Below are positions 34,041 to 46,929 of a DNA stretch of 64,000 nucleotides, piece by piece. The notes under the pieces were generated by a model. The model saw only the letters and a program-made list of their open reading frames with translations. It was not told the origin of the DNA and searched no databases. Origin of the DNA: Undaria pinnatifida (taxonomy: Eukaryota > Sar > Phaeophyceae > Laminariales > Alariaceae); contig JABAKD010000008.1 in NCBI GenBank assembly GCA_012845835.1, positions 3,027,651-3,091,650 of the forward strand, written 5' to 3'. Numbering within the stretch: position 1 is the first letter of the stretch; the number at the start of each line of letters is the position of its first letter. A program made the position numbers and the translations under genes.

Positions 34041-34670
34041 GAGCATGAAAAAAACTGGCGCTGGTGTGGTACACGGTACGTCCTTTTTTCTTTTGTTCAC
34101 CAGTAAGAGGTGTTACCGTCAGTGACCCTCTCGAGAAGCCGTGCGTGTGTGCGTTCTCTTCATTAAACTGATATTTCCACCCAGCTACATCCAGCACGAC
34201 CACATGGACAAGCCGTGGTCACAGGTGGCTTCCCTCCCCCCCCCTCCCCCCTGTATACTTTTCCTTCCGGGATCCATTGATAGAGACCAAAAAGCGACGA
34301 GAGCGATCTAATCTAGCGTCTAGGAAAAGCTCGAGGCAATCCGATTATCGTCACGCCTCACGCTTGCCTCACAGCAACCTGCGTTGCAGCTCGACCACAC
34401 ACATCTCCTATTACTACACCAGCAGCAGCTCGGATTGCTTCATGTGGCTGATGCTATAATCGTCAGTTTTCTTCGTCAAAGAAAAATCGTCTCAAGTCCC
34501 GAAGGAGATAAATAAGCCTTGAGAGCACCTTCTAGCACCGCACTCCCGACGTGGGTACAAAGCGCTTGGAAATAGACTAAAAAAAAAAAAAGGAGGAGTC
34601 GGAGGTGGGTTCGCAAAGCAGCCCGTCGTATGAAAAACAAGAAACTTCGATCGACGTACCATGCAGCAGC

Positions 34671-34706
34671 CGCAGCCGCAGCCGCAGCCGCAGCCGCAGC
34701 AGTACA
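34671..34706 (+). repeat. (CAGCCG)n microsatellite
   Basis: About six CAGCCG units, at 34671-34706. Confidence 0.85.
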
Positions 34707-35445
34707 GCAGCCCAGCTAGCCAGCTTGCACGGAAGCAAAAAAAAGCGCCCGATGACTGAACAGAGCGAGGTCAAGCGAGATCAAGAGTCGCCTGCCCTAC
34801 CCACCCTCCCCCACCCAATTTCACCTTGAGCGCACGCCACTTCCGCCCCAATACGATATTCATACTACTATGTCATATTCATAGTATGATATGGTAGTAC
34901 CAGCCGTACAATACACGCGTACAAGCGCGACGCACCTATCAAAGTCAATAAAAGCAGGTCGCACTGGTATACAGACAAGAGTATGGACACACGAGACTGA
35001 GTACGAAACGACGCACGCATGCAATAGAAACACAAGGGGTCGTTTTGGTTTCTGTTTATTATTTCTTTTGGGACCAAAATTAATAAGAACACAAAGCTCG
35101 TTTCATGGACCTAGTCAAGAAATGACCATTAATTTACCCCTTTACGACTTAAACTCAGAACTGCACACATCTTCAGGGGGTAGTAAGGGACACGTTTCGC
35201 AGTTCTTAAAAGGGCTACTGTAAACAAAAGCTGCTATGCATGTGTCATCATAATAAGCCGAACGGAATGATTTTTGGAAAAGAAAAGCGCGTTCGAGGTT
35301 GAGGGTGGAGGGTCGAGAGCCCCCGCCCCGTAGCCCCCCCCGGTCCTTCTCTCCCCTCTACCGAATCTATCGCCCCCGATAGCCTCCTCCCCCACCCCTT
35401 CTCCCTGCAAACAACTACCAGGTATTAACTGCAGTATGTTAATAA

Positions 35446-35723
35446 TGATAATTGCGCTGCCGGGGTTGCAACGAGGACCGCTGATAGGGTCAGCTCACGC
35501 TATCACTACAGTTAGTGGGATCCGAAGGGGGCGCCAGCTAGCGTTGGGTTGCGAAAGCAACTGAGTTAAATCGACACACGACGCGTATGAAAATACGTGG
35601 AAGTGTGGCCCCTTTACAACTTGAAACCCGTTTTGGGGACAAAATTACTTGGATTTAGTATAGGGAACGGTTCGGGGGCTCTAAAGGGGTTAAGCTTTAT
35701 TTTTTCCCATCCGCCGGAGGATG
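35446..35723 (-). repeat. CCTCCGGCGGATGGG family copy interrupted by a MITE
   Basis: The family sequence is continuous with the 31121 copy except that 35609-35689 is inserted between GGAAGTGTGG and AAGCTTTAT. Confidence 0.75.
35609..35689. mobile_element. Nested MITE with CCCCTTTA inverted ends
   Basis: Ends CCCCTTTACAAC and CTAAAGGGG; shares CTTGAAACCCGTTTT and TTACTTGGATTTAGTATAGG with the 5616-5749 element. Confidence 0.7.
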
Positions 35724-36274
35724 AAAAAAAAGAAGAAAAAATATAACAATCGCAATACAAAGGTATTACATAGCAATACGGCATGACACTTGCCATAGAC
35801 CAAGCCAGAAACTCGTTCGGGATGGTCGGTGTATCTTCCCGAGTTACTCGCGCGGTGGCTTACTGCTGTCTTTTCTTCAGTTTTTACAAGAGTTTTGTGA
35901 CCCCTTTTCAACTTCATCGCACCCCCAGGTTTTATTTCAAGCTAACCACTTCCCCAACGGGAACCTTGTACGTAGCTCATGTTGTCGAAATGTTACTTAG
36001 TACCTCCGATGGAAGCATCGTGCGTATCATATCACGTATCATATCACAGCACTGATCGTGTAAAGCGAAACCATTACAGCAGTTAGTAGCAACAGCAACA
36101 TATACCTGTCGAGTAGAAAAACATTAGCAAAATAAGGGCAATATTCATTTATAGTATATAGCAACACGAACAAACAAACAAAAAATCACCCTGCTGTATT
36201 TGCAATTATAACCAATGAACGCGTCTCTGTCTCGTAGTTAATGGCTACAGAGAGAGCCCGTCTTTCAGTCTCCA

Positions 36275-36355
36275 GGAGGCACCCACCGGCACGGACACTG
36301 GTTGTGCTGGAAGTAGATGAGTGAAACAATCACTATTGAGGTGAAGAACACACAG
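36275..36355 (+). repeat. Fragment of the GGCACGGACAC family
   Basis: ACCGGCACGGACACTGGTTG, GCTGGAAGTAGATGAGTG and GTGAAGAACACAC match the ends of 4783-5030 and 40207-40460. Confidence 0.6.
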
Positions 36356-37689
36356 GTGAGGCCAAACCATCCCGATCTAATCCTCATCCATATTAATAAT
36401 ATTTCTTCATATTTATGCATTCGAAGAATACATAAATACGACGGCATACACCTCGTAATAAGTAACAAAGTGCAGATACCATCGTGCGCCATCCTGAGTA
36501 CGAGTAGCAAACCAATCGACAGGCGAAAGTGGAGACCGGGGGGGAAAGAGGGACGGACAGGGTACCCAATCCACCCGCCCACCCACCCACTTCTAAGAGG
36601 CCCTTTAACGCTATCGGCATCGGCAGCGGCAACAAAAAAAAAACACACACACACACATACCATTCATTACCGTCAGCGTCTAGGGATAGTCAAGCGTCAA
36701 CCAAGCGCAAGGTCGATCGATCTACAAAATATTGATCGGTCGAATACTCGAGGTCGACCACTCTATCTCCGACGAGTGACCAACGTCCCGATAGATACCT
36801 AACCCTCCAACTGGCTTTTGACTTCAAGTCGACTGACTCGCTACCTACGGCCGAACAATGCTTGTTGGCTTTGACAGCAGTGAGAGAACCAAGAGCGGGA
36901 TCAACGGAACGCGTGTACTCCCCTCTCCCCATGCCCTCTCTGTCTGTGCCTCTCTCGCGCCCTCCGTCTATCTCCCTCACGAACTACCACGACTACTAAA
37001 AGTAACACGAACGCTAATATCAACATGCATAACCTGCCACGTACTGCTGCTGCCACCGTTCTGAATGCAGGAAAGGAACGGAAGAATAAAAGTCGATTAA
37101 CAAGCAGTAGCAGCAACAGCCCACTATTTACCAAAACAACACAAAAAAAAAAAACACCACAAGCGCTACATATGCACAGTCCATAATAGACTATGCAGGT
37201 ACGGCGGTAGCTACCGCACAAACTGTACCAGGTATCATTCTCGTGTTCACAGTACGTAGTACAGGCAGTAGCAGTGGCTCGTCCATCCTTCTTCCCCTTG
37301 CTTCGCATCTTCCTCCTCCTCCTGCTGCTCCTCCTGCTCCTCCTCCGCTGCTGCTGCGACTGTTTTCGGTGCGCCATGAGCTGACCCGCCTTCTGGTCTA
37401 CTCCGGGACTGCCCTTCTAATTATTACCCTTCCCCTTCCCCCCTCCCCCCCCGGATAAACCTGACACACGGAATAACCATATCAAAAACCGCAATCCGAT
37501 AATCGGTATATAGGAAGGATAAGGCGAGAGCTAGCGAATCCCCCCCCACCCATCCATGGAATGCCCGTACAGCCAGCAGTAGTGGGGGTCTCCCTATAGA
37601 GCAAATATCTCGCTTCCCGGTCTAGTTTCGTCTCGTCAAGGCCTCGTTAGACGTAAATATACTATTTTTACTATGAACCGGTCCTGGAC

Positions 37690-37905
37690 GGTTGTCCGTC
37701 AAAAGTCAACAGTGCGGTCAACCGACACCTTCGCAATAGAGCCGGTTTAATAGTGCCCATTGCCGGTATAGTGCCGGTGAAATCGGTTGGCACGAGTAAA
37801 ACTCCACATACTCGATAGTGCGAGTGTCCGATATAGTGCCGGCATAACTCATTAGTGCGAGTGTCCGATATAGTGCCAGTATCCGGTATAGAGCCGGTGT
37901 TCCTG
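37690..37905 (+). repeat. Degenerate tandem repeat with TATAGTGCCGGT motifs
   Basis: Repeated GTGTCCGATATAGTGCC and ATAGAGCCGGT units, related to 45170-45330. Confidence 0.65.
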
Positions 37906-39674
37906 GCTGACACATGTACCCCGACGCTACGAAGGGTATTCCAATGGTATTCCAAAACACCATTTTCGACGAAAAAGTTGCGCTCGCGCAACAGATGGTC
38001 GTAGCACAACAGCTGCCCAGCCTGTCTACTGCTGCTGTACTATACAATACCAGAAACTTTTTGTATACAAACTTCTTGTATACCACACCAGTATATAATC
38101 ATACCTGTTGTACTCGACATATACCAGGTATGTGACAACCACTGCAGCAGCGGTACACCACACCCCGTACGTATAGAGTATGGAGTGCTACGTAATGCAA
38201 TAGGGGACGTTCTTCACCTTTCACACACCATGAAGAGGGAAGAGGGTGGAGTACGCACAGCACAAGCAATACGAGTACACGGAAATTAAGCCACCGCCGC
38301 CCGTCTAAAGAATGCTACCTGGTACGTGGTAAATCACTCTTTGGGGACCCCCATGACGCATGATGGGGGAGGGGGGGGGGGGGCGGGGGGCGGGGGCACT
38401 GGCATCATGACCCCCTCAGATAACCTTTCGTTGAATGGCCGCTCAACGATGCGACGCTCGCAAGTCGACTTAATTTTACACCAGAAGTAGTCGCAATCGA
38501 CTTGTTTCTACACCAGGAACTATAACCGTGGTCAAAATTAGAACCGCGAAAATAAATCAACACTATTTCCAAGTGCCGCCCGAAAAAATCGCGCGTGCGG
38601 TTTCAAAGGGTTTTTCGTTTTTCAAGTCTGACGCCAGTATACCCTTGTACCTAATCGTAGTGGTATCTTGTTAGAGTGGTGACGCTCTTCAAATCGCAAA
38701 ACAGGTTACTATTTGCTGCAGTAGCCCGATGCAACCGCAGCGGTAGCGGCAGTACCCGAGGCAAGAGGGTAAAATCAATAGTCATGGCAGTGTTCTTGTG
38801 TTCTTGTATTTCACAGCGAAGCGTACTGTACCTCGTACTGCTGTACTACCTACCGCAGCTAAGCGAACAGTATTTTTCTTGTATTCATAGCGGCGGCGGC
38901 AGCAGCAAGGGGCCAAATGTCGCCAGCGGCTTTTTTTTTTAACAACAGCAGTCCAGACTCCAGACTTTAAACACTCCATCGGCACCCAACTGCCTATTCG
39001 TCGCGTGGAACGACAACAAGAACCTCAGCAGCAACAACAACACCACCCCTCAACACGATAACAACTGCCACAACAAAAACAGAACGCCGAAAAGCAGTAT
39101 TCGCAGCAGGTAAAATCCCAATCTATCTCAGTATCTCCCACGCGCCCGCGGCGGCAGAGCACTAGCAGCAGCAGCATGTGAGGATTGCCGAATAGAAGGG
39201 CCGTACAGGCGATACAGGGGTGCTTTTCTTTTTTTATATGATACCCTTACTGAGCAAGCGTGGTCGACCGCTTTACCCCTTCACAATTACGTTTCTGGGA
39301 ACAAAACACCTAGAAATAGAACAAGTGTAAGATCAGTGGTCAACCAACATTTCCGATATAACTTACCGATACCTGGTATCATCTTTGCCTGCAGGGCAAA
39401 ACTCCGTCGGTCCGCGCGAGAAGCGAGAGGTGGGTAGCGTAAGAAGTAAGAAATCCTGTACCGCCCTCCTGATAAAAATAAGCTGCCGCCGCCCTTCAAG
39501 GGCAATATTACGTCAGGAGACAGATAATTTCACCCCCTGCATAAAAATTAAAAATGCTTTAGGAGGAAGCAAACTCGGATAAATTTGCCTTGACTGCGGC
39601 TCCACTTCGCACTAAATGTGTGCAAATGTTATATCGGCTCCAATACGTACTACCAGGTACACTAATATTGTAAA

Positions 39675-39765
39675 AATAAAATACACTCCAGCTGTGAGAT
39701 TGAAGATTTTGTCGAAACTCATCTTTGCGAGCTGTGTGTGATACTCCGATCGCGCGTATTACTGG
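39675..39765 (+). repeat. 5'-half copy of the ~160-bp element
   Basis: ACACTCCAGCTGTGAGAT through CGATCGCGCGTATTAC, then breaks off. Confidence 0.8.
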
Positions 39766-40206
39766 CATAATACCTGGTAGGTGGTATCTGGTATAGTCAA
39801 ACCCCTTTGAGACCTCAAGAGGGAAAAATTGTCGGAGGAAATTGACGACTACAGGATCGACCACTGCTGGTGGGGAGTGGCAAAATTGGTGTTCGAACGA
39901 CATCAATATTGCAAAGACTCCGTACGGGGACGGGTGCAGCATGGTTCTACTTGTACTGCCGCCTGCTCACGCTACTGGTAAGACGCTTGAAAATATCGCA
40001 AGCGTCGTTTTTGTTTTTTGGTCGCATACTATAATCAAGATATAACCGAGATATACACGGTCCCCAAGAAGGGTTAAATGTTACCAGGTATATTACGGGC
40101 GTCCTGTTTCCCTTTTCCCCCCCAATTGCTTTTTTCTTTCTTCTTTTTCATTTTCTTACATACGTATCCTCTTTTCCTTTTTCTTTTTCTTTTTCTTTTT
40201 TACAGC

Positions 40207-40460
40207 AAATGATCTGGTGTGCCGGCTTGCATATTTTTGTTTTCTGCCCGCATGCTCGTTGCGGTTGGGCATTGCATGGCCGAATCACCATGCTGTATTT
40301 GCGAATGTGCACTACCTCGGTCAAGTATTAACAGTTTGTGACCACAATTGTGACCACATGCAGATGAGCATATGAGGCATCAGCATATGAGGAATCGGCA
40401 CGGACACTGGTTGTGTTGGAGGTAGATGGGTGGAAATATCAGATTTATATGAAGGAAGGC
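40207..40460 (+). repeat. Second long copy of the TCTGGTGTGC family
   Basis: Parallels 4783-5030 from TCTGGTGTGC(C/T)(C/G)GCTTGC to GGTGGAAATATCAGATT; preceded by a T-rich tract. Confidence 0.6.
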
Positions 40461-40861
40461 AAGACGGAGATCCAATGTGAGCGGGACGGAAAACAGCACC
40501 ACGTATGTACGGGGGGGGGGGGGGGGGAGGGGAGGGGTCTCAGCGTGCCTTTTGAGTACCTGGTACCTGGGTACCTGGTACGAATTAATTCGTGAACATT
40601 ACTGTGCCGCCAGGTCTATCTACACTCTGCAGAAAAGGCGGACACGGACGCCGTCTTCACGTATATATCATATATAGACCGTGACTGCAAAGTGGATTTT
40701 TTTCCCCGATTTTCGTGTATGAAATATCATGTACCAGGTATACATACATACACTTGATGTTGTCTTATCAACACTGGATCATCGCTGTAATAGTAATATT
40801 AATGGTGTAACCTGGTACCTGGTAATACGTTAGTGCGGAACACTCGGCTACACACCCGAGT

Positions 40862-41453
40862 CAGTAGTGGTCCCCGACGAAGGCGGTACGTAAGTGGTCC
40901 CCGTGGTCCCGAAAAAGGCGGCACCACTACGGCGGTATCCTTGAACAAGGCGGTACCACTAAGGCGGTATCCCTGAATAAGACCTTATCACTAAGGCAGT
41001 ATCCCTGAAGGCGGTACCACTAAGGCAGTATCCTTGAACACGGCGGTACAAGCAAGGCGGTATCCCTGGATAAACCGGTACCACTAAGGCGGTATCCTTG
41101 AATAAGGCGGTACCATTAAGGCGGTATCCCTGAATAACGCGGTACCACCAAGACGGTATCCCTAAATACGGCGGTCATAATCGCCTATTAAATAGCACCA
41201 GACTGAAACCCACAATACGGCAGTGACCACCTCATCCACGGCTGGTCCCTCAATAGAGCGGTCTATCGCCCTATTCCGGGCAGTTGAGGCCTCCACATCT
41301 ATACGGACACATTCAGTCTGTAACTAACCCAATCCATAGCCGATACATCAGTATGCGCTATCCGCCTTATTAGCGAATAAGGCGGTTGGCCCCAATAAGG
41401 CGGTAGTAGGGGCTCGCACAACACCACCGCCCTTATTCGGGGACCACTACTAA
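40862..41453. mobile_element. TIR element with internal ~34-bp minisatellite
   Basis: Ends AGTAGTGGTCCCCGACGAAG and CTTATTCGGGGACCACTACT are inverted repeats. About eight units of AAGGCGGTACCACTAAGG + CGGTATCCCTGAATA fill 40918-41175, and a hairpin CCGCCTTATTAGCGAATAAGG lies near 41361. No coding capacity. Confidence 0.75.
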
Positions 41454-42284
41454 TACCTCATACGACGATTTTTTTGGTTGTGGTTCCATTGCGTTTGTTT
41501 GTGTTGTGCTTCGTATTTATATCTCCCGACTTCTTTGCTTCTAAGGGTAACCAATATATTGGCGTCGACAAGATTCGAACTCAAGCGGGCAAAACTTAGC
41601 AGCAGCTGCAGTCGCGTGAGCGGAGGCAGTATATCCTTCACGGGGGTATACACACCCCGTAACACGCGCCATCGAAGTATCACACGCAGCATGCGAAGCG
41701 GAGTTTTGATCAAATCCTTTTTGGTAGATCTCACACACAGCTCAAGTGTACTTTTTAATTCTTCAAAATAAATACGTCCTGGGGGTAGTATGTACAGGGG
41801 CGAGACCAGCTTCCCCTTTCTCTCGGCGCACAGGTTCACAGCAAGGCATCCCACGACGACGGCGTATACTACCCAGTACAGACTTCAGGGAAAACACACC
41901 GGTAACTAACAACTGCTGTCACGTAACACTAAACACGAGTTAATATTAACAATCGCGCCCCTTAGTATCGTGACCAAAGAACAGGCAGCCGCATAAACGT
42001 ACCAGGTGTGATGGTGGAAAGAGTTATACTGCTCGCTGATAACCCTGCTGCTCGTTAAACCCCTTCCTATACTAATTCCAAGTAATTTGTCCTCAAAAAC
42101 GGGTTTTCAGTTACAAAGGGCGTTGAGGTAGGGCAAGCTGGGGAAAGTGATTAGTTGCTCCTTGATGTGATATACATATACCAGGTATGTCACTACTACG
42201 TACGAGTACTGACACCTGGTGCTTCACCAGAGGGATAAAGTTATAAAAGCGTGCGAGGTATGTATACAGAGTCGTGTTCCCGCG

Positions 42285-42455
42285 TTAGTGCGGCATGCTT
42301 TAAGGGCGGGGTGCCAGTTCAGTGCGGCATTCTTTAGTGCGGGGTGCCAGTTTAGTGCGGCATGGTTCAGTGCGAGGCGCCAATTTAGTGCGGGATTCCT
42401 TAGTGCGGGGCGCCAGTTTAGTGCGGCATGCTCTAGTGCGGGGCGTTAGTTCAGT
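42285..42455 (+). repeat. ~30-bp TTTAGTGCGG minisatellite
   Basis: Five units alternate TTTAGTGCGGCATGCT and TTAGTGCGGGGCGCCAG. Related AGTGCGG-type motifs occur near 52085-52245 in inverse orientation. Confidence 0.8.
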
Positions 42456-42832
42456 GTGATGAAGCTCGAATGTCAAGACGTCGTCCAACAGAGCACCTGG
42501 TACTGCATTTTCTCGGGAAAATTCGCGGGCCCACTTTAGTTATTGCCTTCTGGCAAAACACACCACTAAAGAGGGACCACTAACGGCAATGGATTGGGCG
42601 TCACTCGCGCTGACCCACCTGTTACTCTGTACTACAGCTTGTATTTTGTAGAGGCTGCGGGTCTGCATAATGCTATCTTTTGTTGAAATGCTGAAAAGCT
42701 AAAGAATTATTCACGTGACCTTTACAAGAAGTAAGCCCGCGGTTTTTACGACGTGTTATTCTCATAGCAACGCGCAGCACTAACGAGGAACCACAGATTC
42801 TGCTGTGGTGCAGTTTGTACATTATGAAAATT

Positions 42833-44060
42833 AAAATATAATCCAGCTGTGAGATCGAAGATTTTGTCGAAACTCATCTTTGCCAGCTGTGTGTGATACT
42901 CCGATCGCGCGTGTTACGGGTTGTGTGTCCTCATTAAGGATATAGGTCGGCGACTCCCCTTGGAACTACAGTGTTAGCTATCAGGGTCAACGGGTGATGT
43001 TAGTCAGTCTGTGCGCGGAAACTATAAAACCCGTTTTTGAGGGGGACAAAATCTGACAGCTGTGGAAGGAAATGCATCAGTTTGTCAAGTGTATCTTGTA
43101 AGTCGAATAACCGGTGAGGGGAAGGCGGAGTTTTAAGGGCGTGGAGGCATGGGTTTGAACAAGAGGGAGCGGGGGGGGGGGGGGTTGGGGGGGCAACTCA
43201 ATATGTGCGCGGAAACTGTAAATCCTTCACGGAGATAAATCTGACGGTTTTAGAAGGAATGCACCAGTTTATTATGTATATCCTGTAAGTCGTACAACCA
43301 GTGGAGAGGGCGGAGTATTCGAGGGGGTGGGTGGGTAGGTGGGTGGGGGGGTGGGGGGGTGGAGTTGGGACAAAAGGGTTTTTAACAGCTCTAGGTCGCA
43401 TAGATGTAGGGGTTTGCTATACGCGTGGTGCTAGGTCTTTGCGATGGTGCGGGTGGCAGGGAAGGAGGGGGCGTTGGGGGGGGGGGGGGGATGAATTGGA
43501 GCAGCGGCATGGATGGTCCTAGAAAGATAATGAGGTGATTTCGATGTTAGGTGGGGCGTTTGAGAAAGAGGGAGCGGAAAAAAAAGAAAAGGGGGGGTGG
43601 GGGGGGGGGGTTAACAGGTTTAGGTCGAATATATATAGGGGCTTGCTGTACGCGTGGTGCTAGGCATAGGCGATAGTGCGGGTGGTGGGGAAGGAGGGGG
43701 GGGGGAGGGGGGGGGGCATGAATTAAAGCTACGTCATGGATGGCTAGATAGATATTGAGGCGATATCAACTGCGTAGAAGTGTTTATTACTTTGGCCGAT
43801 TTCGGTTTTAGGTGGGTCGTTTGAAACATGACGGAACGGGAAAAAAAAGAAAAAAAAGAAAGGAGAGGAATTGGAGCTACGGCATGGATGGCTAGAAGTA
43901 CAATGAGGTGATACCAGCTGGCTGGTAGTGTTTACTACTCTGGCAGATTTCGATTAGCTTGTACTCCGGAGTATATAGAGCTTGTAGATCTCCACTATGA
44001 TATTCATTGTGCATGTGCTGGATTGCTGAAGTACTATCGCGTGGCCTTTTGAAATAAATA
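42833..44060 (+). repeat. Long G-rich composite repeat (second copy)
   Basis: Begins with a full ~160-bp element (42833-42993) and follows the order of 10530-11990: GTCAGTCTGTGCGCGGAAAC, AATCTGACAGCTGTG, poly-G, GTGGTGCTAGG(T/C). A partial third copy is at 44520-44720. Confidence 0.8.
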
Positions 44061-44519
44061 AGCCCACGGTTCTTACGACGCACCAGGAACTAAAATTTTA
44101 CAGCTCTTAACTACCTGGGATATTAAAACTCTACGTAAAAATACAAAAAAGTCACGACTTTCCGATCATCTGCGTCCGACCGCGAGCTACGAGTGCGCAC
44201 GAAAGCTGCAGCATGGCTGGAGAAAGTACAGGAGAATGACGTAACGCACCCCCGAGATCAAGCGGTTGCTACTCGTATGCAATGGGTGTACATTGTACAC
44301 TGCATATTGTACGCATACATACAGATATCACATCGATTTATGTAAGGGCTGTGGTGGCAATTGGGTCATTTTCTTTCCTTTTTCTTATCCGTAACGTCAT
44401 ATCTGGTAGGTTGTAGCTCAGAGTACAACGTTGATCTTCATGTAAACTAGCAAACGTAAATACTACCAGGTAGTACAGGAGATGTACGAAACCGCACGAC
44501 CACATTATATCATAAAAAA

Positions 44520-44720
44520 AAAATACCCTCCAGCTTTGAGATCGAAGATTTCGTCGAAATTCATCTTTGTAAGCTGCGTGTCATACTCCGATCGGCATCG
44601 GTGGTGTGTACCGGTATGTCCTATAGGTCGGCGACGCCCCTTAGAACTACAGCAGTGTACCATAGCTTGTATCAGGGTCAACAGGGTGATGTTCATCAGT
44701 CTGAGCGCGGAAACTATAAA
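44520..44720 (+). repeat. Diverged copy of the ~160-bp element and its flank
   Basis: CCTCCAGCTTTGAGATCGAA through GGCGACGCCCCTTAGAAC to GAGCGCGGAAACTATAAA. Confidence 0.7.
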
Positions 44721-45169
44721 CATTGAATATCTATCATGCATTGTGACATGGTCTTCGGGAGTAAATAAGCTGTTGAACTCACATAAGCGCATTCCTTGCC
44801 ATAATCTTTACACTCGCTGACGAAATGTTTCACTCGAAGTTCAGTATAGAGTTACATACTATTACCGCCAAGATGCGATGGCGTTTTTATTGCGAGAGGT
44901 TCGAAACTAAACCCTCTCTGATGCTACACACATTCTTTTCGCATCAAAAAGTATGGGAATCGAGGAATTTGTCGCGGAAGGTCATGTAGCCCGTGATCAC
45001 GAAAAAGCTGAACTAATGTCTACGATAAAGTATGGAAACCCGGGGAAATTGTGGTCTAAGTAAGGCGGGGGATGTGTGGTCAATGGCTACTGGCCGGGGA
45101 ACCAGGTAGCAGAACGACGGCCAGCTCGACGACCTAAACACCAGGTGCGTCATACTAGCACAGGAGAGG

Positions 45170-45330
45170 TCCCTCTATAGCGCCGGTTAAGTAGTGCCGG
45201 TTCCCCGCTAGAGTGCCTGTGAAATCGCTTGGCACAGACGGGAACAACCAGCAGTGTCAGTGTGGAGTTGTGCCGGTTGCCCCTATAGTGCCGATATTTC
45301 CCTCTACAGTGCACATACCGGCACTGTAGA
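45170..45330 (-). repeat. Inverted relative of the 24838-25110 repeat
   Basis: Contains GCCGGTTCCCCGCTAGAG, GTGAAATCGCTTGGCACAGA and GTGCCGGTTGCCCCTATAG. Confidence 0.7.
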
Positions 45331-46929
45331 CGGGCCACGACTTTAGTAAAAAAAACACGAAAAACAGGTCGTTGTCCTGCTTGTCACGTGTAGCTAGTCA
45401 CGTGTCGCGTGCGACAACAAGCATTAGAGCTGCGCATTGGTAAGAGTATCAGGTAGTACATACTGTTAGTGGAATACTGGCAGCATCAAGCTACTGAATG
45501 CGCCTGTCAGCAGAATACTACTGGCGGTACCAATCTACTGACTGAGCATGTCGGTATGGATCCACTGATCGAGCCTACCAGTAGGCATCCCCTGGCTGAG
45601 CCTGCCATAGTTTGCCACCAGATTTGATATAACATACACCTAGAAACGAGTGCGCCCAAGAAAAACGCCATATATGACAACGGAAACCCCTACAATTGGG
45701 TATCGGGGAAGCGGGAGGCGCCTTTGGCCTTTACCGCTCTCAACCAACAAATCGTACCAAATCAAGCACCAAATGTATTTTGCTTTATAAAGTTTTTAGT
45801 AGTTATGAGTTCTCTGACTAAAAGTTGCCAGCTACAGTCGTAGGTATTGTAGTTAGTTGCGGCGGGGCCAACCATCCAACTATTTTGCGCATTTCGGGAT
45901 GAGTTGCTTTGATGGAAGGCTTGTCTTGTACGGGACGTGTATTTCCCGGCGTCTCCAAAACGTACTACAACGATGCCTGCGAGCACACAGAGGTCTTCTG
46001 CAACTCATGGCGCATCAACCCATCGCTATCGACTGTGCCCGTGCCGAAGGTAGGGCTAAAGGTGCCGGTGCCGATAGCAGGGTCGAAGGTGCCGGCAGCG
46101 CTGAACCTGGTCTGTAACAGAGCCTGGCCTGTTACCAAGCGAAGGAGGTGTTGGAGCGTCCGCCGAGCAAGTACCGTTCCGAGCGTTCCTCCGCGACCGA
46201 GTGCGCGCGACAAGGGATCGGCGGGTCCTCCAGGGGCACCTCCTGCGGGGCCCCCTCGGTCGGGGGGGCTTTTTGGCTTGCTCTGCTCGCCTGACTGTAG
46301 TCGACTTTTTGGTTGGCGTGTCAGTTAGTTGGCTTCACCAGCCAACTAACACCTAGGGGGGAGCTCTGGCCAACTCAGCCCCAGTTTGTAGGTTGTTTAT
46401 TCCGCGTTTTTGTGTTTTTATTTACGAACCACGAGATGGCGACGACCCAACCCTAACCCCAACCGAACGGCGCGAGCGGCTTTGCCGTTCGCCGCGCGTT
46501 TTTGGAGAATCTGATAAAACTGTGCGGACCACTTCAAAAATCGCAATATATGGTACTGCTACTGCTGTCAATGGCAGCTTTCGTGGGTTGAGAACACCGC
46601 AAAGGCTACTGGTTCGGGAGAAGAGTGAGGAGATCTCGCTCCACTCGAGCCCAGTATACTGATGCAGTCCAGTATACTGATGGCTGACCCAGTCAGTGTT
46701 ACAGCTGAAGCAAGTCGTACATCCGCCAAAACATAAAAGTGAAAGCGTAAGTTACATAACGAGTACGCCCAAGAAACACGTCACAGTTCACAACGAAAAC
46801 CCCTCAAATTGGGTTGCGGAAGGAGAGCGAGGAGAGCTCGGTTTGCTCGAACCCAGCATACTGATGCAGTCCATGTCGGGATAATATTAATAGTACGCCG
46901 GTTCGTAATAGAGCAGGAGAGTTAGCATT

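Noticed and set aside
40918-41175. CRISPR-like array
   Set aside because: Units are contiguous diverged 34-bp repeats without unique spacers, within a TIR element in a eukaryotic genome.
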